Source: Staphylotrichum longicolle
Lineage: Eukaryota; Ascomycota; Sordariomycetes; Sordariales; Chaetomiaceae
Direction: 5' to 3'
Assembly: GCA_019096155.1 (NCBI GenBank)
Contig: JAHCVI010000006.1
Coordinates: 1,488,001-1,552,000 of the forward strand
DNA length: 64,000 bases
Shown: one piece after another, positions 46,891-59,312 of the stretch
Numbering within the stretch: the first letter of the stretch is position 1
Layout: each line of letters begins with the position of its first letter
Made by a program: the position numbers and the translations under genes
Notes under the pieces: generated by a model
Told to the model about the DNA's origin: nothing
Seen by the model: the letters and a program-made list of their open reading frames with translations, nothing else
The model's database searches: none

Positions 46891-47928
46891 CTTCACGTCT
46901 CTGAGAAATTATCTAAGTTGGTAGGTTGGGCGGAGATGGCTTCGTGAGGGTGGTGTCGCAACGTGGTTCTTGAAGAGTAAGAGAGTTGGGACGGAAACCT
47001 GGGAGCAGGGAGGGGTGAACCTCGTTCAAGTATCGCGACAACGTCAACACGGCACGCAGACATGTCGCTGTGTCGCCGGGAAATACATCCAGCATGCCGG
47101 TAGGGTCTTATTGATGTGCCATCGGCAGATGTTTCGAAAGTGATACCTCATCCACGCGTGCGCTGTGCGGAGTAAGGCTCGGAAAATGATCTGCGGGGCG
47201 GATTGCAGAGACGCTCCCCACGAAGCGGGAGGGACTCATGGGTGGCCCATCGTGCCCCGCGAATTTGCCAGTACCATGACATTTTGGGAGCCTCCGTCGG
47301 TCGTTATGGAGAAGGTCTGTTCTGAACGGGTTGGTCTGCAAACAATCAATTGGCGGCAGACCTCTGCCGTTGGGGACCAGCTGGATGCAAGACCCATTGC
47401 TGCGGAACTGCGGAGTTAGCATCGTGCGCTCACTCTGCGATTCTCCAACGAGCAACTCCCGTCGCTTGCGAATTCTGCGGCCCTGCGTGGCTGGTAATGT
47501 GGTTGTTCTCCAATGCACGGAACCCAGTTTTGCGCCATGTTGGAAGTTGCACTGCGGCAGAGAGAACGGTGTCCGCGGTGGCTGAGTGGCATCTTCACTT
47601 TGAACTCGGGCGAAGGTTTGATGCATGGAATGGGAAGGTTCCAGGCTGTCAAATCCCATCCACTGCAGGACCCTGGAGGGCCCATGATTTGCCCTGCGGG
47701 GTCGGCGCCTCCAGTCCCAGCCCGACCGACCCCATTCCCCACGTTGTGAGCCAGCGGCAGCCACAGGCACGTCTCGAGCTCTCCAGTGGAGACTTTGAAA
47801 AACAGGCATGATGGCGATGTGCAGGCTGTTGCAGGCTGTTACACATACAAGCAGCACTCATGAGCCGCTGAAGAATTCAGGTTGTTTTGTTTCGCGTGTC
47901 ATGGTTGCTTTTTTCGCCTTCCAGGACC

Positions 47929-47997
<69 letters not shown>

Positions 47998-49106
47998 AAG
48001 ATCGAGAGCTCGGGCTTCCAAGCAACTGCACGCGGTTGCTAGGCCTCAAGAGACACAGGCGCTCAGTCAAGTGTGAGCCAGACACAACCCGCGAAATTGA
48101 GAATCTCAACCCTTGACTGGAAGCATCGATCGGTTGACGACAATTCTGCACAAACAAGCACAGAAGAGCGGGGATTAGCGTTGTAGCGGAGACCAGGAAC
48201 CTGGTCACATGAAAGAGAAGCAGATTGGTCGCTGCACAACTCGAGACCCCAGTCGAGCGTCACGGCGTCCGAGTGTTTGTCTGTTCGCCGAATCCAAGCC
48301 CACAACAAATCCAGCGCCAACCAAGTGAAACGTGCATCAGATACCCGTTCCGCCCCGGTCTACAGATGTCGACGGTCTCGTTGGTCCCCGGTGTCGAGGA
48401 GCGGGTCTCAAATGGTGGGATGTATTGCAACATGACTTTCAAAAATTGCATTACCATGAAGGTACGGCGGGGGGGTGTCAGCAGGGTAAGTCGACGACTG
48501 GCACCTTGAAACGCCAACAAGGGACTAACAGAGACAGGGGAGAGCAGAGGTCGGAGAGGCGTCCGAAGCCCCACCAGGACGCGATGCATGGTATCAGCCT
48601 CTCAGGCACAGCGTCACGACTGAGAGGCACCCATACTTCTAGAGACTGAGCCGGGCCTAGAGTCTCATATCTTCCTTGATTATAGCATTGGTGCAGAGAA
48701 ACAACTAGCAGGTCAATAGTGTCCGGCCTATCGCAGTTAAACAAAAGTGAGCGAACCTGAGGCGGCTCCCGGCCCATCTAACGTGTTGTCAAAACGAGCC
48801 TCGTACTGAGATAGGTGGCATCGTTTGAAAATGAGAATGAATGACCTGCTCCAGTTAGGAGGTATGCAAGCTTCCACCCAGGTCCCGTTACGGTCCTATA
48901 GTTCATCCCAGACAAACTAGGTATTGTGCATTCTCGGCGGTGGTACTTGATGTAGTTTGGCTCCAGCCCACCGCTAAACGCTAGGCATATTTGGCCTTGG
49001 TTGCAGTTTCTTTCAACTTCCCCGCTCCACATTCCTTCTCCCCGTCTCCGGCCCTACAGTTTGACATACTCATATACCATCTACCCAAGCAACGAAACGC
49101 AAGATC
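46891..49106. other. long intergenic stretch with poly-T run
   Basis: A 2.2-kb gap. Overlapping ORFs on both strands show no domain. The only clear structure is the homopolymer at 47932-47995. Confidence 0.6.
47932..47995. repeat. 64-nt poly-T homopolymer
   Basis: A pure run of 64 T. On the minus strand this is a poly-A tract, as left by retroposition of an mRNA or LINE/SINE-like element, but no element body or target duplication is evident. An assembly or sequencing artefact is also possible. Confidence 0.95.
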
Positions 49107-51730
49107 ATGTCGGCACCTACGTTTGGTCCAGTTCCCCGAAGCTTCTTTGACGGCAACCTCCCCCAAAGATCGCCCACGGCAAGGTGCAACCTGCGCCAGC
49201 TTGACCAGCAGCTCCGCTGGGGCGCTCTCGTAGGTCATGCCCAGAGCTCGTGGGGCTACACCGTTCTCCGGACAGCCTACACCCCCGAGGCAGACGAACT
49301 GTTTCGCATTGCGATTGCACGCTTGAAGAGCTATGTGCACTACTGGTGTCATTACGACCGCTTCTTATCGTACGGCGCTAGGTGCGAGGAGCGATGCGGC
49401 GACTTTGCCGAGCACTGTGAGGAGGTATTCCGCCGTTTCCATCTCGACGTTGTCGAGGACCGGGAAGGTCTGGCGCATCTTGACGGCAACGGCGACGGCA
49501 GCGTGGACGATAGGTTCACAGCCCTACAGGCCTACTTTCTTCGCTGGCGCGCGGGCGTGAAGACGGGTGCGAACTTCAATCCTCGCCACACCAACAACCC
49601 GCGATTCTGTCTCTGCTTGATCTTGGATTCCGAGAGTATCGCTTCGCTGGCCCAGCTCCCTGAGGAGCTACCGCCGCTAAGGTGCGCAGTAGATATCCAG
49701 GAGAAGCGAAAATTTCTAAGGACCGGCCATGGGAGTTGGGTCTGGGTCCTGGAGACGGACTACATGTACAGGCGCGCGTGGCATGAAGATTCGTATCACG
49801 GTTGGATGAGAATCGACGTGTGCAGTCTTCAATACGCGTGGTTCGATCGGCTTGCGAGGGGTGAGCCATCGTGCTTCTGGCATGAGGAAAGGACGCCAGG
49901 CTCAGGTATATACTACTTCTCAAGCGTTTCACCTCCATGCACCGCCCCGGAAGTCAGACCGAACATTCGCGACCCAAGGGAACTCGATCCTAAACTCCGT
50001 ACGCACTCCCATTGCCATTCGTAGGTAATTTACTGACAATCCTGCCGACTCTTCATAGCTGCGTATTCGACAGGCGACCCTACCTCGTTAGCTTACCAAA
50101 CTGCTCGCGAGCGATGGTCCATCATTCTCGTAGGTCACCTCGCACCCGCCATGCCAACGCGCTTCCACTTTGGCTGATCGTATGGCTAGACACAAGCAAT
50201 TGACGATGTCTACAATGCCGTTGCCGCCTGCGATGACAGCGAGCAGCGCTTGGAAGGCGAGAAAATTGCAGACGAGTTGGTAGAGCTGAAGGACGAGATT
50301 CATCACGACCGTGCCTTGACGTGCGTGGCCCTGGAGTTAACTAGAACGGCGAAATGACAGCAGGCCATATGCTAACAAATAAGGTAATAGGCCGATTCGA
50401 GACGATGGATACCCCGATGCAGCTAGTTACAACACAGAGCTCGAGCACCTCGGCGACGTCACCTGGCTAAACGCCCCATGGCTCATTACCGAATGCTATC
50501 TTTTCCGGCACGATATCCCTACTCCTCCTCTCCTCGCGAGAGCTACCCAGAAACTATCACTAACTCAAATCCTCCACCCCAGCCGAATATCCACCTCCTT
50601 TAGCCTCTCTACCTACTGGAAAAGCTACGACGTATTCGCTAAGCAAAAGATCAAGACCTTTCGCTGCGCCCGGCCCGCTGTCCTCGAGCTCGCGGCCCGC
50701 TATAGAGATCAAGTGACCCAGCTCCGCACCCAGCCCACCCGAGACCGAGAAGCAGATAAACTTGGCTTCATCGAGATGTGCAAGATCAGCCTGTGGGGCA
50801 ACCACGCCGAACTCTCGCTCCTGACGACGCCCGAAGACGTCCAGAGGTCGCGTTCGGAAGCCGAAAAGCATATCCTCGTAGACGACATCGCCGCCGCCTA
50901 CGCCCGCTTCCAGCACACGAGGGATTTCCCCAGACAGCCCAACGGCGAGATCCTCGTTGACATCGTACTCAACAAGGCCGGCTTCGAGCTCTACACCGAC
51001 CTCATCCTGGCCGGGTACCTGCTCTCAGCCGGATTGGCGACCACGGTGGTCCTTCACCCCAAGTCGATACCCTGGTTCGTGTGGGACGCGCTTCCGAGCG
51101 ACTTGGACGCGCTGCTCGCGGCGCTGGCTGCGCCGAGGCACTTTTACGAGACGCCTACCGATGAGGAACAGGGACAAGGGCTCGGGCTGGCGGGGCTGAC
51201 CGACGAGGAGGGCGGGGATCTGGAGTTTGTGTTTGAGGAGTGGAGTCGGTTCCGCGCCGAGGGGAAGCTTGTTCTACGCCCGGATCGCGTGTGGACGGGG
51301 CCTGGGTGTTATTGGAGGCTATGCGTCGAGGCGGGGTCCGTGGTCGAGAGCTTGTGTGACGGGCATTTGGCCATTTTTAAGGGAGATCTGAACTACAGGA
51401 AGCTGGTGGGCGATGTGAGTACCTGCCTGGATGTTTCCTACGTTATGCCTGCTCCCCTCTGCTTATTCCGTCCGTGAAGACCCAACTGACACGCAATTCT
51501 AGGTCGCTTGGGACCCGACGATGCCGTTCGAAGACGCTATTGGGGTACTTGGGCCGGGGCAAGGCATCGACCTTCTCTCCCTAAGAACTTGTAAAAGCGA
51601 TGTCGTGGTGGGCCTGGAGCCCGGTGAGGACGAGAGGCTCAAGGGCATGGAGGGCGGCGGTGGTGATTCGGGCGCCCGGAAGTGGGCTTGGAGCGGCAAG
51701 TGGACCGTTGCGTGCTTCTCGGGGAGTTGA
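49107..51730 (+). CDS. fusion protein: fungal-specific region + DUF89/ARMT1-type phosphatase
   Basis: A 781-residue reconstruction. Exons: 49107-49998, 50059-50129, 50190-50320, 50391-51414 and 51503-51730, all phase-matched. Residues 1 to about 290 form a fungal-specific domain I cannot name, rich in aromatic and acidic residues. From about residue 296 the sequence is a full DUF89 (ARMT1-like, yeast YMR027W type) metal-dependent damage-control phosphatase: RERWSIIL, FIEMCKISLWGN, VDIVLNKAGFELYTD and FKGDLNYRKLVGD are diagnostic. The DUF89 part has no start codon of its own before its conserved N-terminal block, and the exon 1 frame continues directly into it. So either this is a true fusion or the DUF89 gene lost its start. 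Such phosphatases act on sugar phosphates and related damaged metabolites. Confidence 0.7.
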
Positions 51731-53822
51731 AGAGCATTGTTCGCACCGGTCTAGTTTGACTCTTTTGTTCTAGATCCATGGCCGCCAGAATAGTCCACGT
51801 CGGGCGGGTTACCGTTGCTCGGGCTTCGCCCGCTTAATCGTTTGTAGAACCTGGCGGTTAAAGAAAAGGGACTGACACATTACTGACCGAAACTTGGGGT
51901 GCACGGTCAAAAGGGGAGGCGTTTGGCTTGAAGGGTATGCTTCCGAGATCACGAACCTAGTTCTCGATTAAGACGATGAAATCTCTCCTCTCTCCAGTTA
52001 CGCCCCCATTTCCGGACCGCCCCCGAGCGCCCCAAACAGCCAGACCATGTCACAACACAGCCACGCACCGGCCACAGCACCCACTACCCCGCCGTTCTGC
52101 CCGCGGGACATGGCAGTCGGCGTGAGCGGGATGATGTGGGGGTATCTGGCTTTGGCGTGGAGGATGGGTTGAAGAAGACTTTTTGAAAGGGTAAGAAGGA
52201 CCGCTGACGAGTTAGAAGGGGAGAGGGAAGAGTTGAGGGATGTACCGTTTGACTTTGTGGCGGTGGTGCCGAGGGAGATAGGAGGCACATTATTGGGTGG
52301 GAATGAGGGCAGGGAACAACGGGTAGTAGAGTTGGGGCTTGGGGGGTTGTTGGAGGAATGGGGGCTGCGTTAGAGCAGGAGGAGGAGAGGTGGTGGGGTG
52401 TATTTGAGGCTTGAGTTTGTTCGATACCCCTTTTCGCGAGAAAAACCATCGGCTGGGCATTGTGGCGTTTGAGGATTGGGCTATTCCACTCAGAGAAATG
52501 GATGGCGGCTTGTGCTGGCACACCTCTTTGCCGACCAGATCTGGTGATTGGGAGTGTTGTTCGATATCCCTTGCTCTGATAGTCGGCTAGACCGCTATCG
52601 AGATGCCAACTAGTATAGTCTTAGTCTGTCTGTGATAGGCTCGGGCTTCACCCAAGCAAGCACGGGATGGGTTTGACCCAGACCAAAGCCGGACCCGGAC
52701 CTACACTTGGAGCCCGGCCCGAACCTAGGATGACCTAGGACAAGCTATCCAAGCCCGGACAAGAGGTCCGTATTGGAGCCGAGTCAGCTCTAAAACCAGA
52801 CCGGAATCGAGCCTAAAAGGTCCCGAGTCAGGCCCGAAACCAGATCCAAACTAGTGCCGGTCTCAGCCCGACTCGAAGACAATGCGAGACCGACTCGGGT
52901 ATCGAGAGGGCCCGAAGTTATAAGGCAGGGCCTCCGACACCCCCCTATATTGTACTTTTTCCCTCCTTAAGGTAGTTGAATAGAACATTGTGCGCTTATC
53001 TGCAGACGCTATAAGGCCAGCACCTTACACTGCTTCCCTATCTTTAGACCTATTATACCGTTCTACACTAGCAAGCTCTATATTAAGTGCTCCCGACTTA
53101 GAACCTAGAGAAGAGAAGGTATGACTAGAACTTTATCTTTCAAGAAGTTTGCTTAGTACTCTATAGATATAAGCATGGACTATACCGAGATTGAACTGCA
53201 AAAGGCTAGGAAGAGTAGCGCAGTTCCTATATTTTACCTACTAACGGATGACTAGATGCCGTGTAATACAACGCGAGAGTTGGATTTCAAGCTATAGGCG
53301 GAGTATTAGTATAGGTAATACAATGACAAGTCAGCTAGGAAAGAGCGACTAGGAGAGTTTGAATAAGAATGAGGTTCCGTTGTATAGGATTCAGGTGCAT
53401 ACCAATTTCAGGTAGTCTAAAGTCTAAGAGTGAGGGGGTTATAAATTAGTAAGTGTATTATCGAGCTTATAAAGGCCTCAGGAATATCCAAATCTAATGT
53501 AGATTTGCCACCTGAACCTCGCATCCCTTGACGCTGTCTGGAATCGCGCTGTAGCTAGCAGGTCTGTGTCAGGTGGTCTGATTTTGTTGATGGCAAATTC
53601 ACGACCGCCGAACCCGTAAATGCCACGTCGCATTGTGTCTGACATGATGACTCAAAGCAATCTCAGAAGATGTTACGGTGTATATTTTCAATTCTAGAGG
53701 GAAAGATCTCATCATCTCTCTCCTTGAGTAACACCTGGGTTGATTCAAGCCGGCTACCCAGAAATGAACGCTTGGAACCCAACCCTCCGCATCACCACAA
53801 CTGAGTCGCTCTAGTCAAGTCC
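51731..53822. other. intergenic with degenerate repeat sequence
   Basis: About 2.1 kb without a recognisable gene. Segment 52640-52920 is a jumble of CCCGA/CGGGC-type words. Segment 52970-53480 is AT-shifted with many TAG/CTA triplets, as in RIP-mutated repeats. No element ends could be defined. Confidence 0.5.
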
Positions 53823-54653
53823 TTAAACCTTGACATGGATATAGTTGAAATTGCCCTTCGGCACGGTGCGCTTGCCATAGGCCTCCCTGCTGCTGTGGTT
53901 GTACTCCTCAACGGTGACGGTATTGTCGCCGACGGCGGTTACCCAGGCGACGTGGCCGTAGGTGCCGGCGTTGGTCTGCGCCACGCAACCCGGCACGGGC
54001 TTGCTGTTGACTGTCACGCCCGTTCTGCGCGCTGCGTCGTCCCATGTGTTGGCGTTGCCCCAGTTGACGCCCTTGTACTGGTTGTGAAATTTGACGCCCA
54101 GGCGTTTGTTGATGCGCCAGGCAACGAAAGAGGTGCATTCTGTTGAGGAGAAGTGAATTGTTAGTTGGTTGGGGTGTTTGGGGAGTGTTGTAGTTGACTT
54201 TTCTGGGTGCGTCTTGGGGTGGAGAGCTTGAAGGGGCCTTGCAATGAAAGGGGACTTACGGCACTTGTAGTAATTCCACGGGTCGACGCCGCCACAAGAA
54301 CCCTCATAGGGGTAGTCATTGGTCACAGGGCCCGGGATACCGTTGCCGCTGCCGTCGCCGTCGCCGCTTGTTGAGCACTTGGGGGCTACGTACCGGTCGG
54401 TGCCAGTTTTGACGTAGAAGTCAGCTACGTAACAGCCATCCTGGGTTTTATCCCAGAGGTTATTGCCGTTGACGTCGGTGCCCGTAGTCTGGCAGCTGAC
54501 CTTGACATCCGATCCCTTGGCATATGTCTTTTTGACGGCATAGCTAGTGCCTGGGCCAGAGCGGCAGTTGACGCTGTCACCTGAGATGGGGTAGGCGTAC
54601 GTGACGGTGACGGCGACGGCCTGGAAAAGAGCAGCGAAAACGGCGGCCTTCAT
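53823..54653 (-). CDS. secreted SH3b-CHAP peptidoglycan amidase/endopeptidase
   Basis: A 236-residue secreted protein. Exons in transcription order: 54653-54260 and 54139-53823. A signal peptide (about residues 1-20) is followed by a bacterial-type SH3b domain (about 21-93) with conserved DSVNCRSGPGTSY and WDKTQDGCYVADFYVKTG. A Gly/Asp-rich linker leads to a CHAP domain with catalytic Cys133 (CTSFVAWR) and His194 (YGHVAWV). CHAP domains cut bacterial cell-wall peptides. The SH3b module is shared with the lysozyme and NlpC/P60 genes nearby, pointing to recent duplication of the targeting domain with different catalytic partners. Presumed role: attack on bacterial walls outside the cell. Confidence 0.88.
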   Translation of the reverse strand: MKAAVFAALFQAVAVTVTYAYPISGDSVNCRSGPGTSYAVKKTYAKGSDVKVSCQTTGTDVNGNNLWDKTQDGCYVADFYVKTGTDRYVAPKCSTSGDGDGSGNGIPGPVTNDYPYEGSCGGVDPWNYYKCRKSPFIARPLQALHPKTHPEKSTTTLPKHPNQLTIHFSSTECTSFVAWRINKRLGVKFHNQYKGVNWGNANTWDDAARRTGVTVNSKPVPGCVAQTNAGTYGHVAWVTAVGDNTVTVEEYNHSSREAYGKRTVPKGNFNYIHVKV

Positions 54654-54782
54654 TGTAAAGTATTTATTGGGAAGGGTACTTAGAAGAAGGAGAAGTAGGA
54701 TGGCTGGGGTAGATGGATAGATGCACGAGTAAAATGTATATGATGAGGATTTTGGAAAGAAAGACGGCAGATTTGTTACTCT

Positions 54783-54790
54783 CTTTATAC
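54783..54790 (-). promoter_or_regulatory. TATA box of the SH3b-CHAP gene
   Basis: GTATAAAG on the minus strand, about 130 bp before the ATG at 54653. Confidence 0.45.
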
Positions 54791-56472
54791 GTTCCTGGCC
54801 CTATAACTCGCTGAACGTGATTCCGTCTCCTGTTATATGGTTATGTTGCTGTCAACTGTGTCGTGCCATCACGTTGTCGGCCTCGCACAGAGTTTGTCCC
54901 CGAGTCTCCTGTAAGCCGGCCGAACACAAGCGCCCTTCCATGATTCTCATCATTTCCCGCACGCTTTCGGTGTGCAGTTGGGTTAGCTTCCATGGGGACT
55001 AGTTGGGTGTTCGACCCCGGTCTCTGTCAGCCCCGGGGTGCAGCGTCGCATGTAAACGGGATATTTTGAGGAGGTCGGGCACTAGGAGTTAAGCCTTCTG
55101 CCGGAGCTTCAGCTACCAGGGCCCAAGGTAAGCCACCGAGTCATAAGTCCAAACCCCGAAGCGCATTTGCACCTTCCGTTCTCAGTACTCACAATTACAA
55201 ACAAGCCTGCCGCCTTCCAGACTCGGCTTGACAGTGGGGGCATTAGTATTGGGGACCTTAATATTTCCTAGTCTTCATAATTGTTGCTTGGACTTCAGCC
55301 TCGGGTGTTTCGGGTAAGCCGGTGAGGGTTTTGTTGAAACAAGCAACTACCGAGTGGCGAGGACTGGACTTGCGGTGTTCGAGGAGCTATAGATGGCTCA
55401 GATTCAGCACAAGACAACACAACTCAAACGACATGCTGTTGGCTGTAGCTTCAACTTCGTCGCGCCGCACAATGTCAGTGTGACGCTGGCTGGGAAGTTT
55501 GAGGTATGCACCCAGGCAAGACAGGTAGGGCAGCTGGGCAGACTTGTCGATCGAGGCGTCAGCTCGACAGTTTGTTGTGACGAGCAGTGGAAGAATTACT
55601 TCCGACGAACCCACAACAAGCTCCCACGAGCCCCATCCCTTACCTTGCCGGCAGCTCTTACCCGCTTTCAGAGTGGAAACTTCTCCAACGGTCCTGGCTG
55701 GATGTCCTTTTCTTGGCTTTGCGCCCTGCGCTAAGAACCCCGGTCTCTCCACAACCCCTAAGAACTGCAGGTTATTTTTGCAGCACGGTAGTATGGACTT
55801 GGCACTGCGCCTCATCCGGCCGATCCCGCTTGGCGGACATGTGACATCGCTGCACACAGTCTCGAGGCAGTTTATCCGTCCCGACCATCATTCGCGCTTT
55901 CCCATTCATCCCGTTCACTCATGACCGTGCCAAATCATAGCGAGGAACAAACAGATCGGGCGTCTCAAAGTGCTGAAACTGGAACTCCCACCTCGGGAGG
56001 GGTACTTGGCTCGGTGACGGCATGCTTTACTTGCCTTAACGAATAATATAAGTTATTCAAGAAGTGCACGGCAGGTACAGTTTGCTGCAGTGTAACGAGC
56101 CATCCTGCAATTTCCGGACAGCAAACCCGGTTCGTGGGAGTTGGAGATCGTCAGGGTTACTCCAGGGGACTCCCAGCTGTCCCCACCTCTGGCATGGGCA
56201 GTTCTGTGTCGAGTCAATCGCCATCAGATCCCTGCCAAGGCAGGTTGGAAGCTTAAATCGACCTGCTGCGATCGGGTCAGTCTCCCCACCCTCCCCCGTC
56301 ACCGACGCCACAAGTGGACAACCCATGCCACTAAGAGACCAGGACTAGCTTCGCTCCCTGAGCTGGAACCATAACTCCACCAGAAGATCAACATCGTGAA
56401 CTTCAAGGTAAGACGGCATACCATCAACCCGGTTGTTTTACCCATCTCTGCTCAACCTGTCGTGTGAGAGAC

Positions 56473-56480
56473 ATATATAT
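56473..56480 (+). promoter_or_regulatory. TATA box of the SH3b-lysozyme gene
   Basis: ATATATAT about 150 bp before the ATG at 56630. Confidence 0.45.
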
Positions 56481-56629
56481 GGGGTTCTTTTCCCGACAGC
56501 AACTCTCTCCCACCCTTATCATTGCACGTTTCTTACCATCTTCTCTTTCAGTAGCTTGCTTCTCGCCAATCATCTTCCGGTCACCTGGTTACCTTCCACT
56601 TTAGAGCTACAATCTTTCAAACGGTCACC

Positions 56630-57580
56630 ATGAAACTCACCACTCTCACCGTTCTCGCCTCCGCCGTGGCCCCCGCTCTCGCCGCCACCTACCCTATCAC
56701 CGGCGACTCGGTCAATTGCCGTTCCGGGCCGAGTACCAACTACGCGGTCAAGAAGACGTACGACAAGGGTCACGGAGTGACCATCACGTGCCAGACGAGC
56801 GGCACCACGGTCAACGGCAACTCCATCTGGGACAAGACCTCGGATGGCTGCTACGTCTCCGACTACTACGTCAAGACGGGCGTCGACGGCTACGTGACCG
56901 GGAAGTGCGGTAGCACCAGCACTTGTGTCGCGCCCAAGTCCAACCAGGCGACTGTCGATCTAATCGCCGAGTTTGAAGGCTTCGTCGACCATGTCTGTAC
57001 GTTTATGCGTTCCGGATACTTCCCTCCTTTCCCCCATGCTGCCTACTAATCCTGAACGTTGCAGACACGGACGCCACTGGCCACCCCACCGTTGGCTACG
57101 GCCATCTCTGCAGCGACTCCAAGTGCTCGGGCGTCAAGTACCCGATCCCGCTCAGCAAAGCCAACGGCAAGGCTCTTTTGGCTGATGATATGAAGGTACA
57201 GATCCTCTTCCCCTTTTTTTCCTAAGCCTTCCCGCCCGAACCTGACCAAACACTCATACTAATCACTTGTCCCGCCTCATCAACAGAAATTTGAGAAGTG
57301 CATCACTTCCATGCTCAAGTCCAAGGCGGTCATCAACCTCAACCAGTACGGCGCGCTTGTCAGCTGGTCCTTTAACATGGGGTGTGGTGCGGCCCAGGAT
57401 TCGACGCTGGTCAAGCGGCTCAACAACGGCGAGAACGTCAACACGGTACTGTCGGAGGAGCTGCCCAAGTGGGTGCACGGCAACGGCGCGGTGCTCCCCG
57501 GCCTCGTGCGCCGCCGGAATGCCGAGATTGCGTTGGCCAAGAAGGCCACATCGGATAAGGCGCTGCCGGTGAAGTGCTAG
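56630..57580 (+). CDS. secreted SH3b-GH24 (phage T4-type) lysozyme
   Basis: A 263-residue secreted protein. Exons: 56630-56996, 57065-57195 and 57287-57580. Signal peptide about residues 1-19, SH3b domain about 20-93 (DSVNCRSGPSTNY, WDKTSDGCYVSDYYVKTG), then a GH24 muramidase. Glu116, Asp125 and Thr131 reproduce the Glu-Asp-Thr triad spacing of T4 lysozyme (11-20-26), inside AEFEGF and a GHPTVGYGH segment; the first intron splits the active-site region. The enzyme should cut the glycan backbone of bacterial peptidoglycan. GH24 is mostly phage and bacterial, so acquisition by transfer followed by intron gain is likely but not shown. The stop is followed by a possible polyadenylation signal at 57719. 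Confidence 0.93.
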
Positions 57581-59312
57581 AGAGCAGTTGCTCTGATTTG
57601 AGGGTTGAGATGTGAGGAAGGATTTCAGGCTTAGATTGTCCTCTTTGCATTCTTGGCCATAAGTTTTACGGTTGGTTAGAAGATGGATCTGGGTTATCTT
57701 TAACATTCTTCAGCTCCAAATAAATATCAAGCTCTCCCCATGATGCATGCTGGTGGAGAAGATCGAGCGATAGCTGTTTGCAGCGAAGTTCTGCAAAGCA
57801 ACGGGTGACGACGGTCTACCGGCTATAGTTTGGAAGAAAGTCTGGCAGGCCGGAGCACCGTCAGCGCTGCAGTCCATCAAGCTTTATATCTCACCCGACC
57901 TACTTTATACATTTTGCTCGCCGCTCCTGCCACAGTACATGCCTTCCGGAAGTACGTCAAAGCGGCCGGCGGGCCTCCGTTTGACCGTATATGCTTGCCC
58001 ATCCCCGTTGCTCAATTTCATTCCTGATTACCAGTCACAAAACTGATGCAGCCAATGCGCGACCTGGCCTTTTTTACCTAGGTGGCAACCGGCAACAATC
58101 CGAACCTCGCCCATTACGGCCACGGTAACGCATGATAGGCGGCGGATTTGTCGGCCTCGCTGCATGGGAACCCAACCACCACCGCCCAACCACATACCCA
58201 CCACCATGGGACCTCCCCGTGGACCAGCCTCCGATCTCCTTAGGGGCTCATTCACTGCCACCGCCGGCACCTTCAGCCACTACCCTTCCGCGCCCCCATT
58301 CTGAAGAGCTTAACTTTTCTGTACTACGTCTGCTTAAATGAAGGGCCTGGGAGACATGAGTGCTTTGTACTGATTACTTCGCTTTCGTCATTGACCTAAT
58401 GTCATCGGGACCACTTGCCACTTTTCCAGACCTACAGCCGGTCGAGGAGGCGATCAGCCCGAAGGGCTAGGCGAACAGATGACCTGACCAAACAGCAAGA
58501 CGACAGATCCCCAACGCTAAAGTGTCCGCCTCTTACTATTTATTTACAACCGAGGTCGCTGCCTGTCCTAGTGATTACCACAACCCCTCGCTTGACACTT
58601 GCAAAGTTCACATTCACCACTCCGTTCCCGAGTCACCACTGCTAGCACAGGGGCCTGCCGGTTGGGACGCATTGTGGGAATCCGAGCAGACCGAGACAGA
58701 GTCAACAAGCAAGTGCCGCTTTGTTGTCTTGTTGTGGCGAGAATTCGACGGTTATTCTTAGGCCCCTGGAGTCAAGATGTGGAGCTTGGTGTTGGTGTTT
58801 GCCCGTCTGACAAGACTTCACCCATGTTAAGTTCATGCGATGTAACCTTGAATCTCAACTGAAATGCCGCCAAGGCTTGTCAAGTTAGCGGCGATCGGCC
58901 TGAAAGTCGCAGCCGCGGATGTCCACCTGCAGGCGTCAGAACTCAAACTGAACTCGCGCGGCGGCCCTATATTACCCCGTGTGCCAAGTAAGCGTGCCAA
59001 CTCCAGCGCGACTGCACCACGGCCGCGGCGCAGCATTTCGTGATAACCCCAGTTCCCCTATTTTTAGGACGCTAGCCTACAACGATCACCACCAAGGACG
59101 AAATTGCGATGTTCCAGTCGAACACCGCGGGAGTTAGTGTTGAGGAGATTCGAGAACGAGGCCATCAAGCCTCCACGGTGAGGCTTAGGGTTGATGCTCG
59201 GGCTCGAGTATAAGAGCATGGGCATTTCGTCGTATTCCATCACCAAACTCCCCATTCTCATCACAGCTTAACAACACTCCCACAACAACATCATATACCC
59301 GCCCCTGCCACT
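57581..59312. other. intergenic
   Basis: About 1.7 kb between the lysozyme and NlpC/P60 genes. An AATAAA polyadenylation-like site is at 57719-57724. No gene recognised. Confidence 0.6.
59209..59215 (+). promoter_or_regulatory. TATA box of the SH3b-NlpC/P60 gene
   Basis: TATAAGA about 100 bp before the ATG at 59313. Confidence 0.4.

Larger units (their letters stand above)
54654..56629. other. divergent intergenic stretch
   Basis: About 2 kb between the divergent CHAP and lysozyme genes. Other ORFs are short, overlapping and unconvincing. Confidence 0.6.

Noticed and set aside
47858..48208. Lysine-run ORF
   Set aside because: Only a translation of the 64-nt homopolymer.
50012..50203. Separate small gene before the DUF89 exons
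   Set aside because: The frame crosses two good introns (50130-50189 and 49999-50058), and the conserved DUF89 frame runs through them differently.
55005..55040. GTTCGACCCC, resembling a tRNA B box
   Set aside because: No matching T-arm stem and no A box or acceptor stem around it.
55387..55857. Overlapping ORFs of 113-156 codons on both strands
   Set aside because: No domain, no splice signals and no codon-use argument favour either strand.
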